Shown: in pieces, positions 53,059-62,962 of the stretch
Layout: the number at the start of each line of letters is the position of its first letter
Numbering within the stretch: position 1 is the stretch's first letter
Source: Oscillatoriales cyanobacterium
GTDB lineage: Bacteria; Cyanobacteriota; Cyanobacteriia; Cyanobacteriales; Microcoleaceae
Assembly (NCBI GenBank): GCA_004293365.1
Contig: RDYN01000051.1
Span: forward strand, 1 to 64,000
Direction: 5' to 3'
DNA: 64,000 nt
The notes under the pieces: model-generated
Database searches by the model: none
What the model was told of the DNA's origin: nothing
The model's input: only the letters and a program-made list of their open reading frames with translations
Program-made: the position numbers and the translations under genes

Positions 53059-54741
53059 TTACCATTTTCCTGAAATTGCATCTTTGAGTCTCAATTCTTC
53101 TCGACTTACTAGAGCTTCGTAGTAATCTGGTTTGATTTCTAGCGCCACTCCGTAAGAACTAATTGCATCTTGAGTCCGCTGCAATTTTTGCAAAACGTCG
53201 CCGCGCTGCGCCCAAGCTTCCCAGTTGTGGGGCTTGAGTTGAATCACTCGATCGAAAGCGACAAGTGATTCGGCATAGCGCTGCATTTTCCCCAGCACCA
53301 GGCCTCGCTGCACCCAGCCTTGATAGCTGTCGGGCCAGATAGTAATTGCTCGATCGTATGATGCTAGACTTTGTTCGTACTGTTCCAAATTTGACAGGGC
53401 GTTGCCGCGTTTCAACCAAGCTTCAAAATTGTCTGGCACGTTTTGAATGACGCGGTTGTAAGCTGCGACGGCTTCTTCGTAACGCTGCAATTTTTCCAGG
53501 GCTGCCCCTTGCTGCAATCCTACTTTTGATGTAATGTCTGTTTCTGAACTGAGAGAGATTACTTTATCAAAACAGGCGATCGCTTCTTCGTATTGATCTA
53601 ATTTTTCTAGGGCTTCGCCTCGCAAATTCCAAGCTTCTAGAAAATTTCCTTCAATTTGGAGGGCATTGCTGTAAGCGATTATCGCATCTTTGTAACGTTC
53701 CAATTCTGCTAGGGCCATACCTCTGCCCAGCCAAGCTTCGGGGAAATTTGGATTAATTTGAATCGCTCGGTCAAAGGCATGGATCGCGCCTTCATAATCT
53801 CTTGATTCTGACAGTGTTTGACCGCGCCCGATCCATGCTTCGGGATAAGCGGGATTCATTTGAATTGCCCGATCGAAACAAGCAATTGCCCCATCGCGCC
53901 ACTGGTGTCTCAGGGCCATTCCTTTGTACAGCCAAGCTTCGGAATCGTTGGGTTGCAGTTGCAAGACGCGATCGTAAGCTGTGACTGCTTCTCCATATTT
54001 GTGCAATTTTGCCGAAGCAATGCCCCGATTGAACCAAGCCAGAGTGTTTTGTGGTTGCAGTTGAATGGCGCGATCGTAAGAAGTTACAGCTTCAGCGTAC
54101 CTTTCTGCCTTCATCAGAGCCAAACCTCGGTTCAGCCAAGCTTCCCAATTAGTTGGGACGAGTTTGAGGGCGCGCTCGTAGGCTGCCACAGCCTCAGCGC
54201 AGCGATCGGCTTGCAGCAACACGCTGCCTTGCCTGTACCACATCGCGGGCAAATTTGGATGAAGTTGAGTTGCTTTTTTGTAACAGGTTGCTGCTTTGTC
54301 CCACTCCTGCAATTCTTCTAAAACTCTGCCCTGTTGATACCAAGCTTCGTGCTTTTCTGGATTGATTTCAATTGCTTTGTCGAAAGCCGCGATCGCCTCT
54401 GGGTGATTTTGCAAACTTAACAGTGCTGTCCCGCGCAGCATCCAAGCCCAATATTCTTCGGGATTAATGGCGATCGCCCGATCGCAACAGGCCACCGTTT
54501 CAGCCCAAGAGTGCAGTTGCTTGTAAGCTTTGCCCAGATTCAGCCACGCGCGGGCCCAATCCGGCTTAATTTGCACCGCTTTTGAGTAGCAAATGATTGC
54601 CGCTTCGTACCTTCCCGATGCGTAGTGTCTGTTGCCCCGATCGTAATCTGGAAATGCTGCAAAAATTCTTAAAATCGGGGGCAGCAGAGCTGGTTGGGGG
54701 TTTGAGGAGTTTTCCGTGGTAGAAGTCGAAAAATCTGGCAT
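53059..54741 (-). CDS. TPR-repeat protein
   Basis: 560 residues made of about 14-15 consecutive 34-residue TPRs, for example AWLNLGKAYKQLHSWAETVA and AWYQQGRVLEELQEWDKAAT. TPR arrays mediate protein-protein contact. No signal peptide, enzymatic or membrane part. Repeats 3-10 are highly uniform at DNA level, so copy number may vary. It is probably a scaffold; partner unknown. Confidence 0.88.
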   Translation of the reverse strand: MPDFSTSTTENSSNPQPALLPPILRIFAAFPDYDRGNRHYASGRYEAAIICYSKAVQIKPDWARAWLNLGKAYKQLHSWAETVACCDRAIAINPEEYWAWMLRGTALLSLQNHPEAIAAFDKAIEINPEKHEAWYQQGRVLEELQEWDKAATCYKKATQLHPNLPAMWYRQGSVLLQADRCAEAVAAYERALKLVPTNWEAWLNRGLALMKAERYAEAVTSYDRAIQLQPQNTLAWFNRGIASAKLHKYGEAVTAYDRVLQLQPNDSEAWLYKGMALRHQWRDGAIACFDRAIQMNPAYPEAWIGRGQTLSESRDYEGAIHAFDRAIQINPNFPEAWLGRGMALAELERYKDAIIAYSNALQIEGNFLEAWNLRGEALEKLDQYEEAIACFDKVISLSSETDITSKVGLQQGAALEKLQRYEEAVAAYNRVIQNVPDNFEAWLKRGNALSNLEQYEQSLASYDRAITIWPDSYQGWVQRGLVLGKMQRYAESLVAFDRVIQLKPHNWEAWAQRGDVLQKLQRTQDAISSYGVALEIKPDYYEALVSREELRLKDAISGKW

Positions 54742-55589
54742 ACGCCTTGCACGTAAAAAGTTAGTGGGATAACAAGCTGGCGGTCTTATATATTAACTTA
54801 TGCTTTTGTTAAATCGCTGCTGTTTTGAGACAAACTTAGCATATCAGGTCTGCTGCAACTAATTATGTTTACTTAACTGTGATGTATAAAATTATGCACC
54901 GCTCCCACTTTGCGTATACCGCTGTAAAATACGGTCAGTCGATTTTCGATTAACTCCACAGATGAATCAGGGAGCTTAAACCAGAGTCTAAAATTTTGAT
55001 CTCTCCACTACGAGTGTCGGAAACTTGTATCGGTTTTTGGGCAGGGTTTACCTTCCCATCATCTCCAAAAGTGCTTCTTTCTATAAAACCTATTTGATAT
55101 CTTTTATTCAACAATAAAGCGGACAAACAAGCCGTCTCCGATAACTCAATAGCCACAAGATGAGAAATCATGCAGCGACGATCCCAAAAAGCTGAAATTC
55201 ATCTGGAATAAAGCTTGTGGCAACGGCAATAGATGTCAAATTGGTTCTATAAAACGGTGTTAATTTTCCCAGAATTCTTCTAACCTCTGCGCTACGAGAT
55301 CTGAGTTAATAGAGTCTATCCTTAAGAATGGAGTGTGTTAACTTTTATTACAACAACCCTACATCTTGTCTGATAAGAGGTCATAATCGCTCTTAACATC
55401 GAGTTGCTCGGGATCGCAATGATTAGAGTTGTTAAATATTATGCAATAAAAGCAAAAGAATCGAGAAATTCATTCAATTCATTGCAAAACTTATTTTTTT
55501 CAAAGAGCTAAAAGGAGTTGGTTTGGCCAATATCAAAATTAAGGCGTGTTAGACGTTGATTTGGACAAGAAAGTTGAGGGAAGAGTTTC
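54742..55589. other. Long region with only a doubtful ORF
   Basis: 848 nt. AT-rich. A 73-codon minus-strand frame (54950-55171) is listed separately. The 55440-55589 part should hold the promoter of the secreted-protein gene. No repeat recognised. Confidence 0.4.
54950..55171 (-). CDS. Doubtful small hypothetical protein
   Basis: 73 codons (HLVAIELSETACLSALLL start region, KPIQVSDTRSGEIKILDSGL). No family and no good ribosome-binding site. It could be the remnant of a larger gene, as the end (IKILDSGLSSLIHLWS) is protein-like. Confidence 0.3.
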   Translation of the reverse strand: MISHLVAIELSETACLSALLLNKRYQIGFIERSTFGDDGKVNPAQKPIQVSDTRSGEIKILDSGLSSLIHLWS

Positions 55590-56415
55590 ATGATGCCACT
55601 CAATTTAAGAATTCGATCTCACAAGATCGCCATAGTATTTATGGCCTCCTTACTAATCAACGTACTTGCTATCAAAAGCACGTACTCTCAGCAGAACTGC
55701 CAAAATGTGCAAACTTCAATTCAGATTATCGACGAAACGGGCGGCAGGCAGATTTCTGGCACCTCCTCCGTTGACACTTTGCAGGAGTCACATTTCAAGA
55801 ACTATGTAACGACCATTTCCAAACATATCTCTGCCAAGATTGACGAAATATCGCAGTGCCACGGAGATTTGAAAAGTTCTCCAGAAGTCAAGCTTTTTTT
55901 CGTTTACCGTCGGCTCGTCAAGACTGCGCCCTTAGCACCGTTCAATTTAGAGCGTACAGAATCTAATGATGCCAGGCATTTGGATAGTCCTTGGGTAAAA
56001 CTCACGTTCAGCCATTCGCCCACGATCGTTGTGCGTGCCGTGTTCCTCTGGAGCGAACGACAGTTTCTGTTCGATCAAGCACTGATGTCGGGCATACGCG
56101 CCTCGCCCACCAATCCTCTGCTTCCGATTGATGAGCCGATCTTCGAGCAATTTGTAAAAGATTACATCGACTCTGTGCTGCTTGTACCGTCTCCAGAAGC
56201 CGTATCTGCCAGCCCAACCAGTATTTCAAAACGCTTGCCACCAGACATCTTTTGGCTGTTTAGCAATGCGTTGCAAACTACACGCGGTCCTTTCTCCGCG
56301 ATCGTGGCCCGTGCTCTTAGCTCCGCTGTTGGGAAGGCAGCGATCGGTATGCCTCTAATCATTAATTTATTAGACAAGACTGAACAATGCGTACATGGTG
56401 AGCCATAATACTAAT

Positions 56416-57042
56416 ATGGCAAAGTACGTGAAACCAAATGAAGCAGCTAACACTTTGGGAGTTTGCCTCCGAACCCTCAGACGATGGGAAGCAGAAGATA
56501 AAATCAACACAATCAAAACACCGTCAGGTCAAAGACGGTACGACATCGAAAAGTTCATCAAAAAAGAATCAGAACCAGAGGGAGGACGCGCCACTGTTAT
56601 CTATGCTCGCGTCTCTACCAGGCCACAAAAGACAGACCTCGATCGACAAATTGAACGATTATCAACGCTCTACCCAGGCGCTGAAATTGTTAAGGAAGTG
56701 GGAGGAGGACTCAATCTTAGGCGGAAAGGACTCATCACCCTTTTGGGACGAGTTCTGCGAGGTGATATCGCAATTATTGTGGTTGCCCACAAAGACCGAC
56801 TTGCAAGATTCGGATTCGACATTATCGAATGGCTTTGTGAGCAATTTGACTGCAAAATCGTGGTTCTCAACCAAATCAGTCTCTCTCCACACGCCGAACT
56901 CGTTCAAGATATCGTCGCAATCCTCCACAGCTTTTCAAGCCGACTTTACTCCATTAGAAGGCTTGAAAACCAAATCAAGCAGGAGTTACAAGTCGAATCC
57001 AAGGCACAAGAAGGAGAAGAAGTCGCCCAACAAAACACTTAA
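56416..57042 (+). CDS. tnpA: IS607-family serine recombinase TnpA
   Basis: 208 residues from ATG 56416 (open to 56395). A MerR-like HTH (KPNEAANTLGVCLRTLRRWE) leads into a small serine resolvase domain with VIYARVSTR (catalytic Ser), LDRQIERL, VAHKDRLARFG and a C-terminal helical part. It catalyses cut-and-paste movement with low target specificity. Its whole length is overlapped by the extended TnpB frame. Confidence 0.93.
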   Translation: MAKYVKPNEAANTLGVCLRTLRRWEAEDKINTIKTPSGQRRYDIEKFIKKESEPEGGRATVIYARVSTRPQKTDLDRQIERLSTLYPGAEIVKEVGGGLNLRRKGLITLLGRVLRGDIAIIVVAHKDRLARFGFDIIEWLCEQFDCKIVVLNQISLSPHAELVQDIVAILHSFSSRLYSIRRLENQIKQELQVESKAQEGEEVAQQNT

Positions 57043-58171
57043 GATTCGGGTTTATCCTGAGTTAGCGCTGCACCAAAAATGGAAGTCTTGGCTATCAGCA
57101 TCGCGTTACTGCTACAACAAGGCTATTGCCACCTTGAAAGCAGGCGAAAAAATAACCAGTGCTTATTCTTTGAGGGACTATGTATTAGGGCTGAACTTAC
57201 CTGATTGGGTTAAATCTGCACCGTCTCATCCAAAAGAAAATGCTATTTTTGACGCTTGGGATGCCTGGAAACAAGCCAAGTCTGTAAAAGGAGAAGCAAG
57301 TTTTAGAAGCTGTCGCCAACCATCACAGTCAATCAAATTCCACAAGGTTAATTTCAACGGCGAGACTTGGTTCCCATCCTTGGTTAAAGGACTTAACTTC
57401 AGGGCTACAGAACCAATTCAAAAGACCGAGTTTGCAACCCAACTTGTTAGAGACAAAAAGCGATGGTTCGCTTGTATCCCAATAATAGAGGAGGCAAAAA
57501 CGAAGGAACTAGACAAGGTAATTGCACTTGACCCTGGTGTTAGAACCTTTTTAACTGGCTACGACGGCGACTCATTTCAAGAGTTTGGCAAGGCAGACAT
57601 TGGACGCATTCAAAGATTGTGTTCTCACCTTGACAAACTAATGGGACGTGGGTCAAAAGCTAGTAGAAAGCAGAAGCGCCGAATGCTAGAAGCGGCAAGC
57701 AGGCTGAGAATCAGGATTCGCGACTTGGTTGACGAGTGTCACAAGCAGGTAGTTAATTACCTAACAAGTCAATATAAAGTCATCTTGCTGCCTACATTTG
57801 AAACATCACAAATGGTTGTTAAGTCAAAGCGCAAGTTACGCACCAAGACTGCTAGACAGATGCTTACTTGGGGGCATTATCGTTTTGAATGCCACCTCAA
57901 GCAATCAGCTAAAAAACGAGGTGTTGTGGTTATTGATGTTAACGAATCCTACACTAGCAAAACTTGCACCAAATGCGGACACAAGCATTCAAAACTTGGT
58001 GGTTCAAAAACATTTAAATGCCCCAACTGCGGTCACGAACATGACCGAGATTGGGGTGGCGCTCGAAACATTATGATTCGAGCTTTGAGGGACGGCTCCT
58101 TTACTCTCTCTATCAATAGTGAGAGTATTGCTATCGCGTATGCCCTGTTTGTTCAGGGTTGTGCAGCGTAA
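56438..58171 (+). CDS. tnpB: IS607-associated TnpB with a long overlapping N-terminal frame
   Basis: 577 codons are open from 56438. The true TnpB core begins around residue 198 (KTLKIRVYPELALHQKWKSW, about nt 57030). RuvC Asp lies in IALDPGVRTF, Glu in LLPTFETSQM, final Asp in HEHDRDWGGARNI; zinc ligands are CTKCGHKH and CPNCGHEH. All key residues are intact, so it may be an active omega-RNA-guided nuclease. The first 195 codons run through tnpA in another frame and are Ser/Lys-rich, unlike any TnpB domain; initiation there is uncertain. The likely real start is near 57000-57050. Confidence 0.85.
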   Translation: MKQLTLWEFASEPSDDGKQKIKSTQSKHRQVKDGTTSKSSSKKNQNQREDAPLLSMLASLPGHKRQTSIDKLNDYQRSTQALKLLRKWEEDSILGGKDSSPFWDEFCEVISQLLWLPTKTDLQDSDSTLSNGFVSNLTAKSWFSTKSVSLHTPNSFKISSQSSTAFQADFTPLEGLKTKSSRSYKSNPRHKKEKKSPNKTLKIRVYPELALHQKWKSWLSASRYCYNKAIATLKAGEKITSAYSLRDYVLGLNLPDWVKSAPSHPKENAIFDAWDAWKQAKSVKGEASFRSCRQPSQSIKFHKVNFNGETWFPSLVKGLNFRATEPIQKTEFATQLVRDKKRWFACIPIIEEAKTKELDKVIALDPGVRTFLTGYDGDSFQEFGKADIGRIQRLCSHLDKLMGRGSKASRKQKRRMLEAASRLRIRIRDLVDECHKQVVNYLTSQYKVILLPTFETSQMVVKSKRKLRTKTARQMLTWGHYRFECHLKQSAKKRGVVVIDVNESYTSKTCTKCGHKHSKLGGSKTFKCPNCGHEHDRDWGGARNIMIRALRDGSFTLSINSESIAIAYALFVQGCAA

Positions 58172-58328
58172 CACCGTCAGGATATACCGATCTTACCAAG
58201 GCTCTCGTTGACCAATTTTTCGCGTCAGAAACGACTGAGATCCGCTACGAAAGCGTTCTCGATCTCAAAGACATATTCACCCTCGATCGATACCGGATTA
58301 ACGACCTTCTTCGTTAAGGAAAAAAATT

Positions 58329-58412
58329 ATGGCTTGGACTTTTTCTCAAAAGACGACGTTCACGGGTTTTAGTGCCGCCGAAGAGGCAGTTTCATTATGC
58401 CACTCAATTTAA
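58329..58412 (+). pseudogene. Truncated gene start overlapping the second secreted-protein gene
   Basis: ATG 58329 with AAGGAAAAAAA upstream opens MAWTFSQKTTFTGFSAAEEA and then VSLCHSI before TAA. This looks like the conserved beginning of a longer protein whose body has been replaced by the duplicated MPLNLRIRS segment at 58397. Translation of this short frame ends 16 nt inside the next gene. Confidence 0.5.
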
Positions 58413-60838
58413 GAATTCGATCGTACAAAACTATCGCCATAATATTTATTGCATCGTTACTAATCAACGTACTCGCGATCGAAAGCACGTACTCTCAGCA
58501 GAGCTGCCCAAAAGTGCAAACTTCAATTCAGGTTATCGACGAAACGGGCCGGAGGCAGATTTCTGGCACCTCCGTTGACACTTTGCAGGAGTCACATTTC
58601 AAGAACTATGTGACGAACTTAGATTACAAAGGAGATAATGTTAAGTTCGTAAATCAGATTTACAAGGAGCTTGGTCACCCCGAACAGGTTTCTTACATTG
58701 TATACGACCTGAAAGGAACCCTCAATAAACTCAATTATCAGTATACGAATGGTGCAGCGATAGATGCTGCCAGAAGTGGTGACATAAACATGAGTTCGGC
58801 CGCACTCGGTACGTCGAACGACCTGCTGATCGGAGGGTCATCCCCCAACATTCTTCAGTCTAGTGACGGCAATGACTTTTTGTTCGGCGGTGGCAAGGAT
58901 GATGTGTTGAACGGAGGCGCTGGTACAGACACTGGAGTTTATTTTGGGACGCAACTTGACTACGACATCAAGAAAAATTCAGACGGTTCTTGGTCAGTTC
59001 ACAATGCGCGCGGTGCAAAGGACGCTGGTTCAGATACGCTGAAAAACGTCGAATTCGTGCAGTTTGACGGTGGCAAGACATACGAACTAAAACAGGGTGG
59101 TCTTACCTTCCAAACCGATTTCGCTCTTGCGATCGACACTACAGGCAGCATGGGTTCATCGATAGGAAGAGTGAAAGCGCAGGCATCCTCACTTATTGAT
59201 GCAGTATTCGCTGGCGGCGAAAAGGATGGTCGCATTGGGATAGTCGGGTATAAGGACACTACGAATGGGGAACCCTCGCAGGTTATTCTCCCATTTACAG
59301 ATCAAGATGACTTTGCCGCCAGAAAAGCCGCCGCACTTGCAGCAATAAATAGCATCACTGTAGGCGGTGGCGGCGACCTGCCGGAGACAGCCTTTGATGG
59401 GCTTCGTGTTGCACTAGACGGGTCTATGGGGCAATGGAGGTTTGGCGCAGGTGTGCTTCGGATCGCTCTATTTACAGACGCAGCAGCGAAAGACGGCGCC
59501 CTAGCCGACCAAGTGAACGCCCTTGCTAGTAGTATTGGAGCCACGATAGGAGCGCGTTCCTCAGTGGCGGGATCGGGCGGCTCAGTCGATACCTTTAACC
59601 TGACATTGGGAGGTGACGGTTCGAGCGGTACACAACAACTACTTAACCCAAGTGATCCCAACGCTAATCCCCCTTTCCCATTTGTGCCATCCAACGACCC
59701 CATCACTCCTGACCCGACGACTGCACAAGTGCAAATATTTACCATATTCACTGGCCCTAATGGCACTGATACGTCTGCCCTTGAGGGCATAGCAAACACC
59801 ACCGGAGGCGACTTCCTTAAGGCCTCGACGGATCAGGACTTGGTGAACATCTTGCTCAACATCATCAATTTACCGCCCGGGTCTGTGAATACTCCTCCCA
59901 CAGCGGTAAATGATAAGGTCACAACGAACCAAAACATCCCTGTTAGCATAAATGTTTTAGCTAACGACAGTGACCCTAATCGAGATGTCATAACCATCAA
60001 GGCATTTGACAGCGTTTCTACGAAGGGAGGTAGCATTGTTCTTGATAATCGCGGTACGCCTGATAACTTTACTGACGATCGATTAGTTTACACTTCTTTA
60101 ACGACCTTTAGCGGCAGTGACAGTTTCACTTATACGATTAGCGATGGAACTGCTACAGCTACGGCTTCAGTTTTTGTTGAAGTCGGCGTTGACCTGGACG
60201 GCAGTAATGGGACAGATGGACTAACAGGGACACCAGGAGACGATCGCCTTAATGCAGGTAATGGGAAAAGAACGCTTATTAACAGGAATGCAGTGTTTTT
60301 AGGAGATGGTAACGACTCTATCAGTGCCGATGTAGACTCTCCCAACCGTGCGATTGAGAACTTCAACTTTATTGGAACTGGTGATGGTAACGACACAATC
60401 ACTAGCACTGGCATCCTTTACAACGAGGGTATCATTAATACTGGCAGTGGTGATGACTATATCTTTGTTGATGGTTGCACTTGTACCGGATAGGGCATTT
60501 ATAACAACGGCGGTAACATTAATACTGGTGATGGTAACGACTCCATTATTGCTAATCAAGGCTTTGAGTCAGGCTTGAATAGCAGTGGAAGTGTGTTTTT
60601 AGGAGAGGGTACAGACTATATCAAGGGTTTTGGGAGTGGTGATTTTTATGGCGGAAGCGGTAATGACACACTAGAATTAACGCCAGGAAGTTATACCGTT
60701 GGGATATCGGACACGTCGAGGACTTTCACCAAAGGTGACAAACTTTTGATAACTTCCGAGTTTGAAAAACTCATAGCTGGTGGCACAACGTATGACTTCA
60801 CCAGTTTGACTGCTGGTCAGACAATTATTATCGTCTAG
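58397..60838 (+). pseudogene. Secreted vWA / cadherin-like / RTX protein with in-frame amber stop
   Basis: The open part is 58397-60493 (698 residues). It has a signal peptide (NLRIRSYKTIAIIFIASLLI), RTX-like repeats (GNDFLFGGGKDDVLNGGAGT), a vWA domain with MIDAS DTTGSMGSS, a bacterial cadherin-like domain (NTPPTAVNDKVTTNQNIPVS) and further Asp/Gly repeats. After TAG at 60491-60493 the same frame continues for 115 codons (GIYNNGGNINTGDGNDSIIA, GGSGNDTLELTPGSY, LTAGQTIIIV) to a natural stop at 60838. A single nonsense change therefore removed the C-terminal repeat cap, which in RTX proteins carries the secretion signal. It may be a calcium-binding adhesin. Confidence 0.8.
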
Positions 60839-60869
60839 CAGTCTATTTGGAAGTAGGGGACAGCTAGCA

Positions 60870-60972
60870 TATAGCAATCCTAAATGATTCACAAATATTT
60901 TTACCCCACCCCAACCCTCCCCTTACTAAGGGGAGGGAGTAAGAAATTCACAAGTGATTTAGGATTGCTATA
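60870..60972. mobile_element. MITE-like element, about 103 bp
   Basis: Terminal inverted repeats TATAGCAATCCTAAAT (60870-60885) and ATTTAGGATTGCTATA (60957-60972) with internal CCTCCCCTTACTAAGGGGAGG palindrome and secondary TTCACAA repeats. No coding capacity. Confidence 0.8.
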
Positions 60973-61043
60973 GTGGTATTTCCCAGCCGAGGATCGGGAC
61001 ACAAACAAATATGTCTCGATCCAGATTTTAAACCAAGTTTAAT

Positions 61044-62867
61044 ATGCGATTGCTGCACTCACTTTTAGATTTCACGGACTGTTTTATGGACTCCGATGGG
61101 GGGTCGATCGACCTTTCCGGCAATTATTGGTACGAAGGGCTTTGTCCTCAAAGCGGCGAGTTGCTGAGATTGCCGCGTACTCGAATGTCCGAGGATCTCG
61201 CCCGGGGCTTGATGCAGTATCTGGCGGCTGACGATTCTTACGATCGCGAGGGCAAGATGTACGGCATATTGCTCGTGGAGATGCCTTGGGGGGAACAGCG
61301 GATTCTCAAAGCATTTTCGGGGCTGCTGAACGGTTGCAGCGTTGTTGACGGCTGGGTGCCACCGATTCCGGGGCGCGATCGAGTTGCTTTGGACGAAGCC
61401 CGCACGTTAACTCAATTGGAGGCGATGAAACAGGAACTTATTGCACTCCATCAACTCCCGCAGCGACAAGAGTATGAAACTTTATCTGGCGAGTTTGAAT
61501 TGCAATTGCAAATTTTGAGCGATCGCCACCGCAATTGCAAACAGCAGCGAGACGAAAAGCGCCAGTTGCTGTGTCAATCTCTCGCACCAGAAATACTAGA
61601 AGTTAGCCTAGAACAATTGAATCAAGCTAGCCGTTTGGAAGGGATTGAACGCAAGCAATTAAAACGGCAGCGGGATGAAACATTGCAGCCACTAAAAGTA
61701 TTAATTGCAGCGGCGGATGGGCGGATGCGAGAGCTGAAACAACGGCGAAAAGAACTTTCTCGCGAACTTCAGACGCAAATGCACGCGGCTTATACCTTGG
61801 TGAATTTTTTGGGGAAATCGCGATCGATCCAGCAATTGATGCCAGCTAATTCTATTCCCACTGGCACCGGCGACTGCTGCGCGCCAAAATTGCTGCACTG
61901 CGCGGCAGTACACAATCTGAAACCGCTGGCGATGGCTGAGTTTTGGTGGGGGCCGCCATCGGGTGACAAAGTTCGGGGAGAGTTTTATGGTGCTTGTAGC
62001 GATCGGTGTCAGCCGTTGATGGGTTTTTTGCTGTCAGGATTGCCGCAAAATCCAATTGTTCCCGAGCCGAAAGCTTACCCGGCTTTTTCAGATTCAGCTA
62101 ATAGCAAAAGTCTGTCAAAAACCCCATTGAAAAAAAGTGTAAATCAGTCTTTTAATGGTGACATCGAAGCTCGCCCCACAACTTATCAAAAAAATCGTGG
62201 TGGAACGGGCATCTTGCCCGTTACCAATCCCCATCAAATGCTGCCAATTGTTTATGAAGACAAATGGTTAATTGCAGTCAATAAACCCTCAGGGTTGCTG
62301 TCAGTTCCCGGTCGTTATCTGGAAAATCAAGATAGCGTTTTGAGTCGCTTGCAAAACTTGTTACCGGACGGGTTAGAACTGACAGCGGTTCATCGCTTAG
62401 ATTTAGCAACATCTGGGATTTTGTTGCTGGCGCGGGACAAAGAAACCAGCAGTCAACTAAGGCTGCAATTTGAGAAACGGCGGGTCGAAAAAGTTTATGA
62501 AGCAGTGCTTTCGGGGACTGTCAACATAGAGGCGGGGACGATCGAACTCCCGGTAAAAGAAGACCCGAAAAATTCCCTGGTTCAGCAAGTTAATTTGGAG
62601 TGCGGAAAGCCCAGCGTTACTCGGTTTCAGGTAATGGCGAAGGAGGGAAATCATAGTCGCGTGGAGTTTTGGCCGCTGACGGGGCGCACGCATCAATTGA
62701 GGGTTCACGCAGCGGATGTTCGAGGGTTGGGAGTGCCGATTTTGGGCGATCGACTTTACGGATGTCGCGCCTCTGCGAACCGACTGCACTTGCACGCGCG
62801 GGAACTCTCCTTTGAGCATCCGCAGTTGGGTTCAAAGCTCAGCTTACAGGTGGCGACGCCATTTTGA
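61044..62867 (+). CDS. RluA-family pseudouridine synthase with long N-terminal extension
   Basis: 607 residues. The C-terminal half (from about 400, LPIVYEDKWLIAVNKPSGLL) is an RluA catalytic domain with HRLDLATSGILLLARD (catalytic Asp), EKVYEAVLSG and GRTHQLRVHAA. The first 350 residues are a cyanobacterial extension with a coiled coil (about 130-250). A linker of about 60 residues (YPAFSDSANSKSL to NPHQML) holds RGGTGILPVTN, encoded by a dispersed palindrome. It isomerises uridine in rRNA or tRNA; the exact site is unknown. Confidence 0.9.
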   Translation: MRLLHSLLDFTDCFMDSDGGSIDLSGNYWYEGLCPQSGELLRLPRTRMSEDLARGLMQYLAADDSYDREGKMYGILLVEMPWGEQRILKAFSGLLNGCSVVDGWVPPIPGRDRVALDEARTLTQLEAMKQELIALHQLPQRQEYETLSGEFELQLQILSDRHRNCKQQRDEKRQLLCQSLAPEILEVSLEQLNQASRLEGIERKQLKRQRDETLQPLKVLIAAADGRMRELKQRRKELSRELQTQMHAAYTLVNFLGKSRSIQQLMPANSIPTGTGDCCAPKLLHCAAVHNLKPLAMAEFWWGPPSGDKVRGEFYGACSDRCQPLMGFLLSGLPQNPIVPEPKAYPAFSDSANSKSLSKTPLKKSVNQSFNGDIEARPTTYQKNRGGTGILPVTNPHQMLPIVYEDKWLIAVNKPSGLLSVPGRYLENQDSVLSRLQNLLPDGLELTAVHRLDLATSGILLLARDKETSSQLRLQFEKRRVEKVYEAVLSGTVNIEAGTIELPVKEDPKNSLVQQVNLECGKPSVTRFQVMAKEGNHSRVEFWPLTGRTHQLRVHAADVRGLGVPILGDRLYGCRASANRLHLHARELSFEHPQLGSKLSLQVATPF

Positions 62868-62962
62868 TCGCGCGGGCGATCGCAAGTGTGATAGTGCGAT
62901 CGCCTGAAAGTAAAATAACAAGCATAGAAATCTCAACTCGCCTCTGTTTAGGAAACCTGAAA

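Larger units (their letters stand above)
56400..58173 (+). mobile_element. IS607-family insertion element (tnpA-tnpB)
   Basis: It encodes a MerR-like/serine recombinase and a TnpB in the order expected for IS607. It splits a host gene, whose halves flank it at about 56396 and 58171. IS607 elements insert at GG or similar dinucleotides without target duplication; the exact ends are not resolved here. GCGTA occurs at both junctions (56388, 58167). Confidence 0.8.
55590..58317 (+). pseudogene. Secreted-protein gene interrupted by an IS607-family element
   Basis: 5' part: 55590 to about 56396, starting with a signal peptide (NLRIRSHKIAIVFMASLLIN) and continuing TSIQIIDETGGRQISG to NLLDKTEQCV. 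3' part: about 58171-58317, reading TPSGYTDLTKALVDQFFASE, then YESVLDLKDIFTLDRYRIND and LLR before TAA. The two halves lie on either side of the IS607 element, so the intact protein was about 315 residues. The first 68 codons match the gene at 58397. The middle is unknown. The insert is in a coding region, so the gene is broken unless the element leaves precisely. Confidence 0.75.

Noticed and set aside
56438-57030. Calling the full 577 codons as TnpB without reservation
   Set aside because: The first 195 codons do not resemble any TnpB part and lie wholly inside tnpA; start kept as uncertain.
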